Assembly: GCA_003868215.1 (NCBI GenBank)
Contig: QWDQ01000046.1
Coordinates: forward strand, 1-64,000
Length of the DNA stretch: 64,000 nt
Source of the DNA: Pseudophaeomoniella oleicola
Taxonomy: Eukaryota > Ascomycota > Eurotiomycetes > Phaeomoniellales > Phaeomoniellaceae
Direction of reading: 5' to 3'
The stretch's first letter is position 1. Each line of letters starts with the position of its first letter. Below are positions 48,763-59,642 of the stretch, in pieces. Position numbers and translations under genes: made by a program. The notes beneath the pieces are model-generated. The model did no database searches, had not been told where the DNA came from, and saw only the letters and a list, made by a program, of their open reading frames with translations.

Positions 48763-49960
48763 ATGATGTCGCCTGCTGAAGTCTTCACCGTTCAGGATAT
48801 CCGCGAGGCTGGGTCAGCCAAGCTGGATCCAAAATGGGCCCAGTACGTCAATGAAGGCGCGATGAACCTTGTTACGGTTCAGGCAAACGAAGCGGCATAC
48901 AACAGATACCGAATCATGCCTCGGATCCTTCGCGACGTTGCCGAAATTGACACCAGTACTACTATCTTCGGCACCAAAGTCTCGTTTCCGTTCGGCTTCT
49001 CTCCCGCCGCAATGCACTGTATCGCTCATCCTGACGGTGAGGTCGGGACATCTCGCGCCGCCGCGAAAGCAGGTATTGCTATGGGACTCTCACATTGGGC
49101 AACCAAGTCCCTCGAAGATGTCATTGCAGCGGGTGAAGAGATCGGCACCGGGAACCCATATGCTCTGCAGACTTCGAGCGCGAATCAGAAAAAGTACACC
49201 ATCGACTTGCTAAAGCGAGCAGAGAAAGTCGGGTACAAAGCGCTGCTGATGACTGTCGATGCACCAACCATTGGCAGGCGCCTTAATGAGTAAGCGTCGA
49301 GTTCGTGGTCGTTTGGAAGCCATGTCTAATCTGGATCACAGGTATCGAAACGGCATTGATCTTCCTATCGGAATGAAGTTTCCCAATATCTCATATGATC
49401 CCAAGAATTTCAAAGACACGACCCGTGATGCCAGTAACACATTTGCCGACTTTATCCCTTGGCTTTGCGAGGTTACACCTCCGAGTATGGAGATATGGCT
49501 CAAGGGAATCTACACACCAGAAGATGTATTGATAGCTGCCAGCTATCCACGCGTTCGAGGCATCGTTGTCTCGAATCACGGCGGTCGACAACTGGATGGC
49601 GCCCCGGCTACGCTCGAAGCTTTGCCAGACTGCGCCGCAGCCGCTAGAAGCGTCAACTCATCCCGTTCGGCAAACAACAAGTTGTTGGTGGGTATCGATG
49701 GCGGTATCAGGAGAGGGAGTGATATCTTCAAAGCATTAGCCTTGGGCGCCGACATGTGCTTCGCCGGCCGGATACCAATCTGGGGGCTGGCGTACAATGG
49801 CCAAGATGGCGTTGAAAGGGCGTTACAGCTCTTGAGAGAAGAGTTCGAGCTTTGCATGCGATTAGCCGGATGTAAGGCTATTGCGGACATAAGCCCAGAT
49901 AGCCTCGCGATAGTAGAAGGTGGGGTGCCCGGGTTGATCAAAAGACTTTCAAAATTATGA
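48763..49960 (+). CDS. FMN-dependent alpha-hydroxy-acid dehydrogenase/oxidase
   Basis: An FMN enzyme of the L-lactate dehydrogenase/glycolate oxidase family, about 381 residues; exons 48763-49289 and 49342-49960 with a 52-base intron. It oxidises a 2-hydroxy acid to a 2-keto acid. I see YNRYRIMPRILRDV, FPFGFSPAAMHCIAHPDGE, the flavin face LLMTVDAPTIGRR, the catalytic His and Arg in SNHGGRQLDG, and the FMN phosphate loop GIDGGIRRGSDIFKALALGA. There is no N-terminal cytochrome b5 domain, so it is not a flavocytochrome b2 type. MMSPAEVFTVQDIREAG is chosen as start because it matches family N-termini. It is divergent from the symporter. Lactate, mandelate or a branched hydroxy acid are all possible substrates. 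Confidence 0.94.
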
Positions 49961-50163
49961 ATGCATAGCGTAGGCAATCCTCTTCGGAATTGTTGCTCAG
50001 TATGGGAGTGCTGGATCTTAGTTCGAACCCATGGTATAACGCGGTTCCCATTGGAAAGCGGACTCGCTGGACACGTCGGTCGTTGTTGCGTGTCGCATAA
50101 AAGGCATTGTCGACTGTTCCTGGTTGATGGCGAGAATCATGCGTGGAGGAAGATTGTACCGAT

Positions 50164-51779
50164 TTAGAAGATGTAGGCATCACAGGAGATCTCTAGATTT
50201 TGACAAATCTGCTCACATGACTCGCCACCTTTTGCTCGCTCTGTCCAAATGTTTTCGGCAAGCTCCATCAAACGTCGTCTTGCAGGATTGGGATATACCT
50301 TGCGCCATGTATCATGCTTACGACGAACCCAAGCTTGGTCTTCGGTGGTAATAGCTTCACGAGCGGCAAGATAGAATGGAAGCCCTGATGCAGAGTCCAC
50401 TCCGGAACGAATTGATTCTTCTCCTGTAGATTCGTCTGCTGATGTGATCGGGATCTCCTCGATCAGTGAAAACATGGTGGAAATTGTGTGCTGAACTCGT
50501 GGAGAAGACGACGGTTCCGCAAAGACGCGACGAATAAGCAGTAAGATGGCAGCATAGGTGAAAGCACGATGAACGCCTTCCATGCGCTTGTTGGCCACCA
50601 GTCCAACGGTGCTGGAGGTTGCGCTAGCCTGGTCATATACCCGCATCTCTGTTTCCAGCGATATCGCGTCGTGATATATGGTCTTTTTCGGCCGTGGGGA
50701 AGAGACCACATCAGCGGCGAGATGCATAACCCGGAGGAGAAACGTGTAGACTGTGTGTGGGCACCCTGTCATATCGCAGAATGATGGCTGGGTGCGTTCC
50801 AATGCATCACTATTGCTAGACCGGGCGAACCAGCTGCCAAGTGTCATACGCGGTCGTCGGCGATGATGTACGCTAGTTCCAAGATCTACAATAGCAAAGC
50901 GTTGAACGAGCAGTTTCGGAACAAAAGATGCCACAGTCTTCAGATCGGCGAGGTAGTCCAGGTCATTCAAGATGTAGTAAGCGATATCTAAATGAAATTG
51001 AGCCGATGACGACCTGCTACCACTGAAGGCAATCACCACAGGCTGAAGCAGGATTGCGGCCAAAAGGGCCTGATCCGAAGTGAGCCCTATCTTGTTCGAG
51101 GAGGCTGTATCGGAAGTCGACCGGCATGAGTGGTTCCGGTTGGCAAGCTCGATGCGTATAGACCGAATGGCACGATCATACAGACCCACGGCGAGTTCAG
51201 CGGGACAGTGGCCCCGGAGTTGCATGTGCTCAGCAGCACATGATGTGATGGTGTGTAGAAGAACAGGAAAGCTCAGTGCCAAGACAGACAGCCTTCGGTA
51301 TGGATTGTCCAAGCTGTCCTGTGCTTGAAGTTCACCGGCCACTCGATCGACATCTACATCGTAAAGTGTTAGGAAGATCAAGTGACAAGTTGGTAGTCAA
51401 AGAGAGCGGCACGGGACATACAATAGGTATAAGTGCTGATGTCTTCTAATTGCTCGAACATCGGTGTTGGATGAGCAGTAGGAGAAAGATCATCCGAAGT
51501 CGAGGATAGTAGATGCGGTGTGTCTGGAGTCACACTACTTGAATTGACCGTCAGAGAGTCCAACTGGACCTCCTCTGTTGGTGATCGAGGGGATACAATC
51601 TGTCGTCGGTGTACTGGGTCGACGGTCCTGACCATGTTCCATTTAATACGGACATTGTCGTACTCGCAGACGAAGCCACGACTATGGCAGCGACGACATG
51701 TTGGATGAGTCTCGTCGCATTTATGATGACCTGCTCGGCATTGTTTACATCCTCGACGAGATCTTTTCTCCGATCGCAT
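50164..51779 (-). CDS. Zn2Cys6 transcription factor (Fungal_trans_2/DUF3468 type)
   Basis: A regulator of about 515 residues; exons 51779-51422 and 51353-50164 with a 68-base intron. The zinc cluster is at the very N-terminus after a basic leader: RRGCKQCRAGHHKCDETHPT, then CRRCHSRGFVC, giving the Cys-x2-Cys-x6-Cys-x5-Cys-x2-Cys-x6-Cys pattern. After a Ser/Thr/Pro-rich linker the second exon starts the helical domain with NPYRRLSVLALSFPVLLHTI and CAAEHMQLRG, typical of the Fungal_trans_2 group. The stop lies 200 bases after that of the convergent hydroxy-acid dehydrogenase gene. I infer it controls the second metabolic block, since it sits at its centre, but no shared operator is visible. Confidence 0.9.
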
Positions 51780-52017
51780 TTCAAGTGTGTAGCTGCTATA
51801 CAGTTCACTTCTTGCCTTGACGTTTGAGCTGAGCAGGATGTTGCATAGGTCCCTTGATCCTGATACGGATTTGATGAGAAGTTGCTGTCACTGAGGTTGT
51901 GTCGTTGACAATGTGTGTGGATGTCGAAATGACAGTCGTGACCAATCACCAATCGATTGTTTATCTCTAATTATTGTTTCTTATCTTATCTTATCTAGTT
52001 ACTTTTGTTTACATTTC

Positions 52018-53196
52018 TTACGATGATTTCTTGAATTTGGCCAGCATCTCCCCTGCTCCATACTCCTTCATCGGTGGGAGCACTATCAATCCTCTCTTCT
52101 CCTTAGTCTTCGTTTGCAATGTCTTCAATAACGAGTAAATAAATGCCAAGGTTGGTGCAGGGACACCCAATCGTTGCGCTTCTCTAAGCGGCTCACCGAC
52201 GATAATCTCGAGTTCCATGAAGTTGCCCTACATCATGTCATGTCAGTGATGTTACCAGAGTGATGATTCGGGTTTCGAGAATCTCTTCAGGCCATACCTT
52301 CTCGATATCTTGTTGCATGCTTGGCCGGAAATATGCGTCAATCGCATCTCCAGCCAATGCGGCATCTTCCTGATCGGCCGCTAATTTTACACCAGCTGCC
52401 CTCGCAATGCTCTTGATTTCCGTCATCACTGGCAGCAGGAGTTCCGTGACCGCGAAGCCTGTCAGTCGAAGTCTTGATGTATCCATGCCTGTGATGGCGC
52501 AGAGTGAGTTGAACGAGGCATTGTACACCAGTTTTCGCCATCTCATGAACGCCACCTCTTCACTATACTGACCTGTCGCCTTGCCGCTGGCATTATATAA
52601 GTCTGCGAACTTCTTGGCTACAGTCAGCTCGTGCTCCAGTTCGAGATTTGGATTTCGGAAGGCCCCGATTATAAGAATGTCATGGTCTTGGTGGAAGATT
52701 TGACCCGGGCTGAGCTCTGCCGAGCTCATTCGCGAGATGCCCGAGATCACGATGTTGCTTGGGAATGCGGCGAAGATGGGCTTTTCGATGTTCAATCCGT
52801 TCTGGACGAGCACAATGGCTGTATGGCCAGGTGTAATTGCTGGAGCAATGATCTCGGCGACCGTCGGAGGAACGTCAGGAATGTTTTTGGTGCAGACGAC
52901 GACAAAGTCAAACGGAGTTATTGAACCATCCTGTACGCTTGGAACTGTCTTCGAGACTGTAGCGAGCTGTCAGCGACGCATTGAGCGACAACGGCGCATC
53001 TCTTACGATGAGTCGGCTTCCAAGATGGAATATCGCCATGATCGCAGGACCATATCTTGAAGCCATGCTCCTGGACAAGGTCGTAGTTCGACCTTAGCAC
53101 GGCCGTCACTGTTGCCAGTCCACCCGCTTCCAAATTGTATGCTGTGATAGTGCCGATGCCTCCTAGGCCGACGACGAGGATATTCGATTTTGCCAT
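52018..53196 (-). CDS. ketopantoate-reductase-like NADPH oxidoreductase (ApbA/PanE family)
   Basis: An enzyme of about 352 residues; exons 53196-53007, 52956-52298 and 52227-52018. It has an N-terminal Rossmann motif (ILVVGLGGIG, residues 6-15) and the family block WRKLVYNASFNSLCAITGMD with the catalytic Lys and the substrate Asn. The C-terminal signature SMQQDIEKGNFMELEIIVGE is restored only by the third splice (GTATGG to GATGTAG). Family members reduce 2-ketopantoate to pantoate, but fungal genomes hold many paralogues in catabolic and secondary clusters, so the true substrate may be another 2-keto acid. It is divergent from the class III aminotransferase gene and 240 bases from the regulator. 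Context suggests handling of a keto acid made by the hydroxy-acid dehydrogenase or the aminotransferase. Confidence 0.93.
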
Positions 53197-54094
53197 AGCT
53201 CTGAACTTCCAAGTAGATGCCGACGATTCCCAACCAGAACCACTTATGACCCTAAATCCACTCCCTCAAGCAGCCAAACGATGCTGCTCCGTCCATATGT
53301 ATATTTCAATACTCTTTCAGCGAGCTGTCGGCATCACAACCTCCCCCACCTCGAGCTGCTGCGAGTCCGGAGATATTGACAGACTCCGGACATCTCCACT
53401 AGTCGTTCGCGTGTTTTGCGCAACCGCTTATCTTCACGTTGATCCAAGGATCTTCTTACGCGATTCTCATGTTGGAAATAGTTCGCTCTGCGTCTCGGAT
53501 TTCCCGTTCTGGGCAAGATCCGTACTGTTGCCAAGCCCAGGTGGACCACTCCGGCTACGACTACGGTCGGCAGCTGCTATCAGTGTCTATCAGGGGGGTT
53601 AGTCACGGTCCGTTGGATAGTGGTTGTATTACGGTATTGCCTCGTACAAGAGCTCTATATGGGTGGAGTGGGTACTAGATCTGCTTCTTGGTCCGCTATC
53701 AGTGAGGCATCGTTCGATACCTACTTATCTTTGATATTAGTTCAGAGAAGCAAAGTTCTTTCGGATGGATGCTTGCGAATCGTGTTACCGAGTTGAGCGG
53801 ATGACGGTGGCCGGATGTATGTTGCCTCATTGAGAAGAGTCTAATTGGAGCCTGGGAGCCGGCAAGATCTGAGGGAGGGTCTGATGGATCTGATGCCGAG
53901 TCGGGATATTGATGGGCTGCGCTGATGGCAGATTGTCCAGGCTTAACAGGCATACAGCGAAAGTGAATCAATCTGGAGCGGGGATGGTAGATGCTTGACC
54001 CTATTTACAAAGCATCTTCTCATCGCACCATCGAGCGAACAACGAGCTCTTTTGAGAGAGAGTTTTGACGTCGCCGCGCAGTGTTACCTTGACC
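53197..54094. promoter_or_regulatory. divergent region with inverted repeat
   Basis: Shared upstream region of the ketopantoate-reductase-like gene and the aminotransferase gene. GTCCGGAG (53365-53372) and CTCCGGAC (53384-53391) form a perfect 8-base inverted repeat with an 11-base spacer. This CGG-type dyad is the form of site many Zn2Cys6 dimers bind, so it may be an operator for the neighbouring regulator. Confidence 0.5.
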
Positions 54095-55646
54095 ATGGCC
54101 CCAATTGCGATTGCAGTAACAGATGTTACGCCTTCGAAGAACCTCGCTCTCACAACGACGCCGTCATTAGACTCCCCTGCATCGGAAAACAAGCAAATAG
54201 CAGAGGAGCAGCTCACTACGGCTGACTACTTGCATTATGACTCTCAGTACAGCGTCGAAGGCATGCCCAACCATCCGGTCATCATGACCCGTGGAAAAGG
54301 TGAGTTCCTGTGGGACATCGACGGCAAGCGGTACATCGATTTCAACGCCGGCTTTTCTGCCTGCAATCAAGGACATTGTCATCCGAAGATCGTGGAAGCG
54401 ATGATGGAGCAATGTCAGCTGTTGACGCTGCCGTCACGAAGCGTTCACGTCGCCCAGTACGGGACGCTGTGCAAGAAGATTTGCGACATGACGGGTTACG
54501 ACAAGGTGGCTATGATGAACGGAGGTGCCGAGGCAGTCGACATGGCCATCAAGCTTGCGCGATCGTGGGGTTATAAGGTCAAAGGCATCGAGCAAGATCA
54601 GGCTCTAGTACTCACCGCGGTGTCGAATTATCATGGCCGGGCACTGAGTCTACTGTCAGGCTCCACGGATGAGGGGTACCGCAAGAGTAAGTATTGATTT
54701 TGCAGCTCGGAATGCTGTGATCTCCAAACCCAAATTTTCCCTGTCGAGATCTGATGAAAGTCCAGACTGTGGTCCTTGGATGCCCAATGTCGGTCCGTCC
54801 TGCGCTGGGGATCCCGTGCGATTTGGCGAAATCTCAGACCTCGAGAGAGCGTTCGAGAAGCGCGGATCTCAGATTGCCGCTTTCCTCATCGAGTGCGTGC
54901 AAGGTCATGCGGGCTGCCTCGCTGCAGATGACGAGTATCTCATTCGAGTACGAGAGCTTTGCACCAAGTACAATGTTGTTTTCATCGCCGATGAGATTCA
55001 GGCTGGCCTTGGTCGGACCGGGCACCTTTTCTCATACCAGTCGGCTGGCATCAAGCCGGATATGGTGGTCATGGGCAAATCGTTGTCGGGTGGCACATAT
55101 CCGATCTCGGCAGTGATTGGGATAAAGGAGGCAATGAGCGCAATTGACCCGGGCCAGTAAGTCTGCGTTCGACTCTGTACCTTTCTGTCATGGAATGCTT
55201 TATTTTGCTAGTGGATCGAGTGATCACTAACCACCTTCCCCCCTACTAACAGATACGGTTCAACATATTCCGGCAACCCCCTAGCCTGCGCCGTAGCCAC
55301 CGCCGCCCTCGACGTCATCATAAACGAGTCCCTCCCCCAACGCGCCGCCACCCTTGGCTCCATTTTCGAATCCCGCCTCCTCGCCATCAAATCCCCATAC
55401 TTCGACAAGATCACCGGAAAGGGTCTGTTCAGGAGCATATACATCCACGAGACGCATCCTCAGGGACGCGTGACTGGGAAAAAGCTGGCGCATTTGTGCT
55501 TGCAGAGGGGATTGCTGTTGAATGCGGCGGGGAGGAGATTGAGGATTGCTCCGTCGCTGGTTATTGACGAGAAGGTTATGCTGGAGGGGGTGGGGATTTT
55601 GGAGCAGGCGTTACTTGATCTGCCGGATATGGAGGAAGTGGTTTGA
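54095..55646 (+). CDS. class III pyridoxal-phosphate aminotransferase
   Basis: A fold-type I aminotransferase of about 458 residues; exons 54095-54686, 54766-55156 and 55253-55646. Marks are WDIDGKRYIDFNAGFSACNQ, the PLP-phosphate loop MNGGAEAVDMAIKLAR, SNYHGRALSLLSGS, Asp273 in FIADEIQAGLGRTG, Lys302 in VMGKSLSGG, and YGSTYSGNPLACAVA. The second splice acceptor (GTCCAG) is chosen because it joins GYRKN to CGPWMPNVGP, as in ornithine aminotransferases, which the protein resembles most. There is no mitochondrial presequence. It may be an omega- or delta-aminotransferase that acts on a diamine, beta- or gamma-amino acid rather than ornithine itself. The last exon switches from C-rich to G-rich coding strand. 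Confidence 0.93.
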
Positions 55647-56016
55647 GTGAAATACAAAAGTATCCAGTGGTAGTAGTCCGACAAGAAATGCCGCGTACTT
55701 TCATAGAAGGTAGAAGCTCATGATAGGGGAGGTTTCGGTTTCCGCGGTTTATGGGAACGCCAATCGTAACCAAGAGAACGTCGGACAGACCTACTTAAGC
55801 CTGATAATAATCTCCTTGTTTGATGCAACTTTCCGCCATACTGTCCTCATGCACCAGCCCTATCGCCACTCTTTCCCTCCGATTCTCATCTTTCTGCTCG
55901 ATCGACCAACCTGAGGATGACTGGTATGGCCTATAAAAAGGTGAGTTAGATACGAGCACGGAAATATAACGTCAAGTAGTTCGCAGGCGAAGGTTGGTAT
56001 TTTGGCACCGCGGGCA
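55647..56016. other. intergenic, convergent 3' flanks
   Basis: 370 bases between the aminotransferase stop and the stop of the unrecognised membrane-protein gene. No feature is seen. Confidence 0.6.
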
Positions 56017-56753
56017 TCATTTCATGGTCTCCCAAGCGATTTTCTGAATCGCAAATTCCTCACCGGTTAAGAATGTCAACATGCAATTGCTAACTAGATA
56101 CGGAGCCAAAGACTTGATTAAGGCCAGTGACTTAAACACCAGCATCTTTCACAATAGGCACGACAATATAATTTCGAGATACTGTTGCGCATTTACCTCT
56201 TTCCTAGATACAGACACTGCTCCCAACGCGGCTAGACCGCCCGGACCTTGCACCATACAATCATTATATGACCATTGGACGAACACAATAATTAACATGA
56301 TGACATGGTGTCGATACAATACCACTTGATAGCCAGTCAACATGACCCCACCTCCAGTCACACACCATCCACCCAACCGTTCACTCTTCTTGGTCATCTT
56401 GCACCAGGCAAAATTGATCATGAAAAGGATGTTTGAAAAGGCCAAAAAATACAGGACTGAGAGTACCGTAGCACGCTCAACGGAGCCGTACTGCCCGATG
56501 TGCAATGGGCAAACAGCTTCGTGGAACTCGGCCTTTATGATCGCCGAGCGCCGCCCTAAGGTAAGTATGAAGAAAAGAAAAAAGAAAAACTAACACAAAG
56601 AATGGAGAGGGTTGAGATACTTATACCTGCGAGGAAAATATTATTTGGTGCTAGCCCGTATCTAGCAGGTGGTGGCAGAACATACTCAATAAGCGAAATT
56701 GGAACGGGGAAGGAGAAGGAAGGTGAGGCGAGGTGAGATCGGCACAGCTTGTT
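56017..56753 (-). CDS. unrecognised membrane protein, 5' end not found
   Basis: No single open frame covers this gene, but three exons read together in phase: up to 56753 through 56627, then 56555-56197, then 56145-56017, with introns of 71 and 51 bases (GTATAAG to CCTTAG; GTAAAT to GTGAAAG). The product reads protein-like throughout: ISLIEYVLPPPARYGLAPNN, IFLAGRRSAIIKAEFHEAVC, hydrophobic segments (VLSVLYFLAFSNILFMINFA and HHVIMLIIVFVQWSY) and a tail LIKSLAPYLVSN, FLTGEEFAIQKIAWETMK. I expect at least two membrane helices. I do not recognise the family. The first exon is open only back to a stop at 56754-56756, and I see no ATG in frame, so another exon must lie upstream, or the region upstream of ISLIEY is intron. 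It is not obviously linked to the second block. Confidence 0.6.
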
Positions 56754-57347
56754 CTACACTCGTCAAGGAGTTTGATATGGCCACGAAACATGGAAAGGTT
56801 TCATAGAGCACAGGATGTTGGGAACGGCGCAGAAGAATGTGTTTGGCTCAGGCCGGCATGGATGAGGGAGGGACGTACAGGTAGGTTGGTTGTAGGACAG
56901 ATGCCAAAGATCCCCAACGATGCCGAACAACGTGTCGTGTTCAGGGTGTACTACAGAGTGCTTTTAGGCCTAGGCAAGGTAGGCAGATGCAGATGAATGA
57001 ATAACCAAGTGAAGTATACTATTCTTCTTCATGTACGCATACCTAGCATATCTCCATCAATTCCATATACTGTTGACACTTCTCTATACTACTGCAAGAA
57101 CAAATCTACGCATACCAACCGACCATGTTCCCGCTCTGCACCTCCAACAAGCCGTGCATGCAAGTTGCAGATACTCTCTACATACAATCCCTATACACGG
57201 CTGAGGACCCCAGTTAGTATACAATCAACACAGCCAGTGTTGTATCCACCTGGTCCTACAATCATCAATAATTTGGGCGTCGCACGATCGAGCTTTTTCT
57301 GTTTTGCATATATACCACCACCGACAATAATTGGCAAGTTTTCACCA
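56754..57347. other. region upstream of membrane-protein gene and tRNA
   Basis: May hold the missing 5' exon of the gene at 56017-56753 on the minus strand. I could not choose one. Otherwise nothing is recognised. Confidence 0.5.
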
Positions 57348-57432
57348 GCCGTGGTGGCGCAATGGTAGCGCGTTAGACTTCTAAGCAGAATATGCGATCT
57401 AAAGGCTGCGGGTTCGAGCCCCGCCTATGGCT
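57348..57432 (+). tRNA. tRNA-Arg (anticodon UCU) with a 13-base intron
   Basis: All arms fold. The acceptor stem is GCCGTGG with CTATGGC (two G-U pairs), and the D arm is GCGC with GCGC around AATGGTA. The anticodon stem TTAGA/TCTAA has loop CTTCTA-A, so the anticodon TCT is at 57380-57382. The T arm is GCGGG-TTCGAGC-CCCGC, and the discriminator T is at 57432. The loop contains 13 extra bases (about 57384-57396) after position 37, the normal intron site of nuclear tRNAs. B box GGTTCGAGCC is at 57411-57420. It reads AGA codons. Confidence 0.95.
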
Positions 57433-59058
57433 ATTCGGTGTTTTCCATTTTTTGGCAATTTTTTTGGATATATGCGGAGATCAATGATGGCATCGCCGTT
57501 GCGTTGGCTTTGTTGAGATGGTGAGATTGGATGTTGTGGCACATTATTTGGTGGGTTGAAACCCATGTGTCCCACATTTGGCATCTGTTGTTGGTGACCC
57601 CCTTTTGATTCAAAGGTAATGTTACGAACGACCGGCGTACTATAAGCTAAAGGCGTGCTACCCGCCTGCTTAACGTAGTAGATCAATTAAACATGTATAT
57701 ATCTATCGGGATGGGCTAAACCCAATACCACAAAAAGCAGCACAGAAAGCATGTCCTTTTATGAATATATAAATTGCCTGACTATTGACTATGGAACTGG
57801 GCCTGACTGTGAACCCTTAAGGTCTACTCAGCTAACCTGCCTAAACCGAGAAGTTCAGGATCCTGAGGTAATTGACTAATCACGTCACAGCGCCAAAAAG
57901 AGAACTGGCTGCCCCAGCACAATATGAGTAGGTATATATACCCTGTCCTATTCCCGTCCTTTATGAGGTCCACGATCCATTCTGATTAACGAAGTCTGTA
58001 GACAGTCTTCCTCTTGAATAGCAGCACTATCCCACTCAGGTGAAATCTGAGATTATCACCGAGATCATCATTCTCGTAGACCGGCCACTGTATGCATTCT
58101 GCGGGCTATGGTTTATGTACATAGTATCTTAGCAACTCCCATAGACAGTGAAGCCCCTAAAACTGGACGCTGACAACATGTGTAGACCAAGTTAGTAGCT
58201 TTCATTTCCCTGTAGTCATGGGAGTACGTAGTAGCTACACCAAGTGATTATTTATTGGCTTGTTGTAAGTTCGCGAACTCACCAGCAACCAATCATTTGC
58301 CTTTGAGAACAGTCCTGAGAGCGTGAATAACAGGACTGGAGGTTAAAGGCACTGCATTGTACGTTGTTCTTCAATTTACAGTCTCATTTCTCTCATGAAA
58401 GGGATGAGCATGTATGGACAGAGGCAGAACATCTTAACAGCGGTTGACTTGCTCTGTGTCACTTCTAAGGAAGATATTTTTCCTCATAAGAGCAAAATTA
58501 TACCACTGATCGTGAGGCTGAAGACACTGTTCGGCGTCAGCTTGTCGCCATCATCCGACCCAGATCCCCCCCGTACATTGCCGGATACAAGTTCGGACAG
58601 GCGTCTGTCATGTTGCTCGACCCGTATCGTCGTCTTCGTCCTTACCGTCATCGGACCATGACTCCTTGAGATCAGGACAAGACCACGACGTTGTATCTTC
58701 GGCTAAAAATGGCGGGTCGTCTGCTACATATAAACTCTTTGAAGCTCTGAGAGAGAAGTATGAGCAGCTGAAGACATATGTCGGTACAGAGTTTGATGCC
58801 ATGAAATGGGGTACCTGGGAGCTAGAGGATCCTCGTGTCGACGATTTACTCTTCGGTTAGAGCGATCAACCTCAAGGGGGCACCTGACGAACATTTCAGG
58901 TTTCGGAAGGTCCTGAGCCAGCGAGATCTGGCTTTTGAGTATGAGCGGTGGGAACTGCTTACGTATAAGTCTTCAAGAATCTCTCAGCTGCTTCAAACCC
59001 AAGAAGACAAAGGAGCCCACATGAATATGTGTCATGCAATCAATTAGTCTTGAGCATA
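57433..59058. other. gap after tRNA, no supported gene
   Basis: 1.6 kb. Plus-strand pieces at 58666-58860 (helix-like ALREKYEQLKTYVGTEF) and 58835-59047 (RFRKVLSQRDLAFEYERWEL) look somewhat protein-like and overlap in different frames. I could not join them with valid splice sites. They may be a decayed or mis-modelled host gene. Confidence 0.5.
57441..57453 (+). terminator. RNA polymerase III terminator
   Basis: TTTT at 57441 and TTTTTT at 57448 follow the tRNA within 20 bases, as expected for Pol III termination. Confidence 0.8.
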
Positions 59059-59642
59059 CTATATCTTCCTCCATATCAGCAGTATGGCAAACCCAAATTC
59101 ACTTTCGTCCGATTTGCCGTTGAATATCTGTGGCAGTTGTCCCGGTATCAGCAACGCATCCCCTGGCGCCAACTCGACTTCCCGTTTTGATGCGCCTATT
59201 TTCGGTAGTCCATTCAGGTTTGACAGCTTATTCAATGCTATGATCGTGTAGAGTTTGCCAAATTTGGCTTTTTGCACCGTACGCTCCCTTTTTGCTTTAT
59301 CCAATTTGACGTATAAGATCACCTTGCATTCTTCGAGCTCGACATTGTCCGGAGAGACTTCTAGTCCTCTGGCTACGAGTTCCCTGCCTCTATTCTAAAC
59401 TCGGTAAGCGTCAACACGGCTTCGTGCATCTAGCGGCAGCTTACATCATAATATTGACATGCCACGTCCCTTATAACCTTTGTATCGTGGAGCTTGAAAA
59501 AGGGCCAACCATGTTCTTCCTCCAGTACCTGCGGGTTGTGTTTTTGTATCCATGTGAACATCTCCTTGGAAACTTCCTCTGCACCCTTCATTTCTATAGC
59601 CCCTCTCTCAATCAGAGCTCCAACTGGATCCTCGCTATTCAT
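59059..59642 (-). CDS. hypothetical protein with cupin-like C-terminal half
   Basis: A protein of about 177 residues from exons 59642-59445 and 59394-59059, joined in phase 0 across a 50-base intron (GTAAGC to GTTTAG). The N-terminal half is helical (EEVSKEMFTWIQKHNP, GWPFFKLHDTKVIRDVACQY). The C-terminal half alternates short strands and ends VELAPGDALLIPGQLPQIF, FGFAILLIWRKI. The GDALLIPGQ turn recalls the second motif of cupins and related beta-barrel oxygenases, but the metal-binding His residues are absent. I do not recognise the family. The start MNSEDPVGA is the first ATG after an in-frame stop at about 59688-59690; an upstream exon cannot be excluded. Confidence 0.55.

Noticed and set aside
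43643-55646. Reading the second block as a secondary-metabolite cluster
   Set aside because: No polyketide synthase, peptide synthetase, terpene cyclase or prenyltransferase is present; the enzymes suit catabolism as well.
57399-57686. Minus-strand open frame overlapping the tRNA
   Set aside because: It includes the complement of the tRNA and has no recognisable domain.
57620-57866. Possible solo LTR near the tRNA: starts TGTTACG and is flanked on both sides by GGTAA
   Set aside because: The right end reads CTGA rather than CA, no second copy or internal part is seen, and a five-base flank match in this span can arise by chance. A genome-wide repeat search would decide.
58666-59047. Two helix-rich plus-strand pieces
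   Set aside because: They overlap in different frames and no intron with acceptable ends and phase joins them; left as an unexplained trace.
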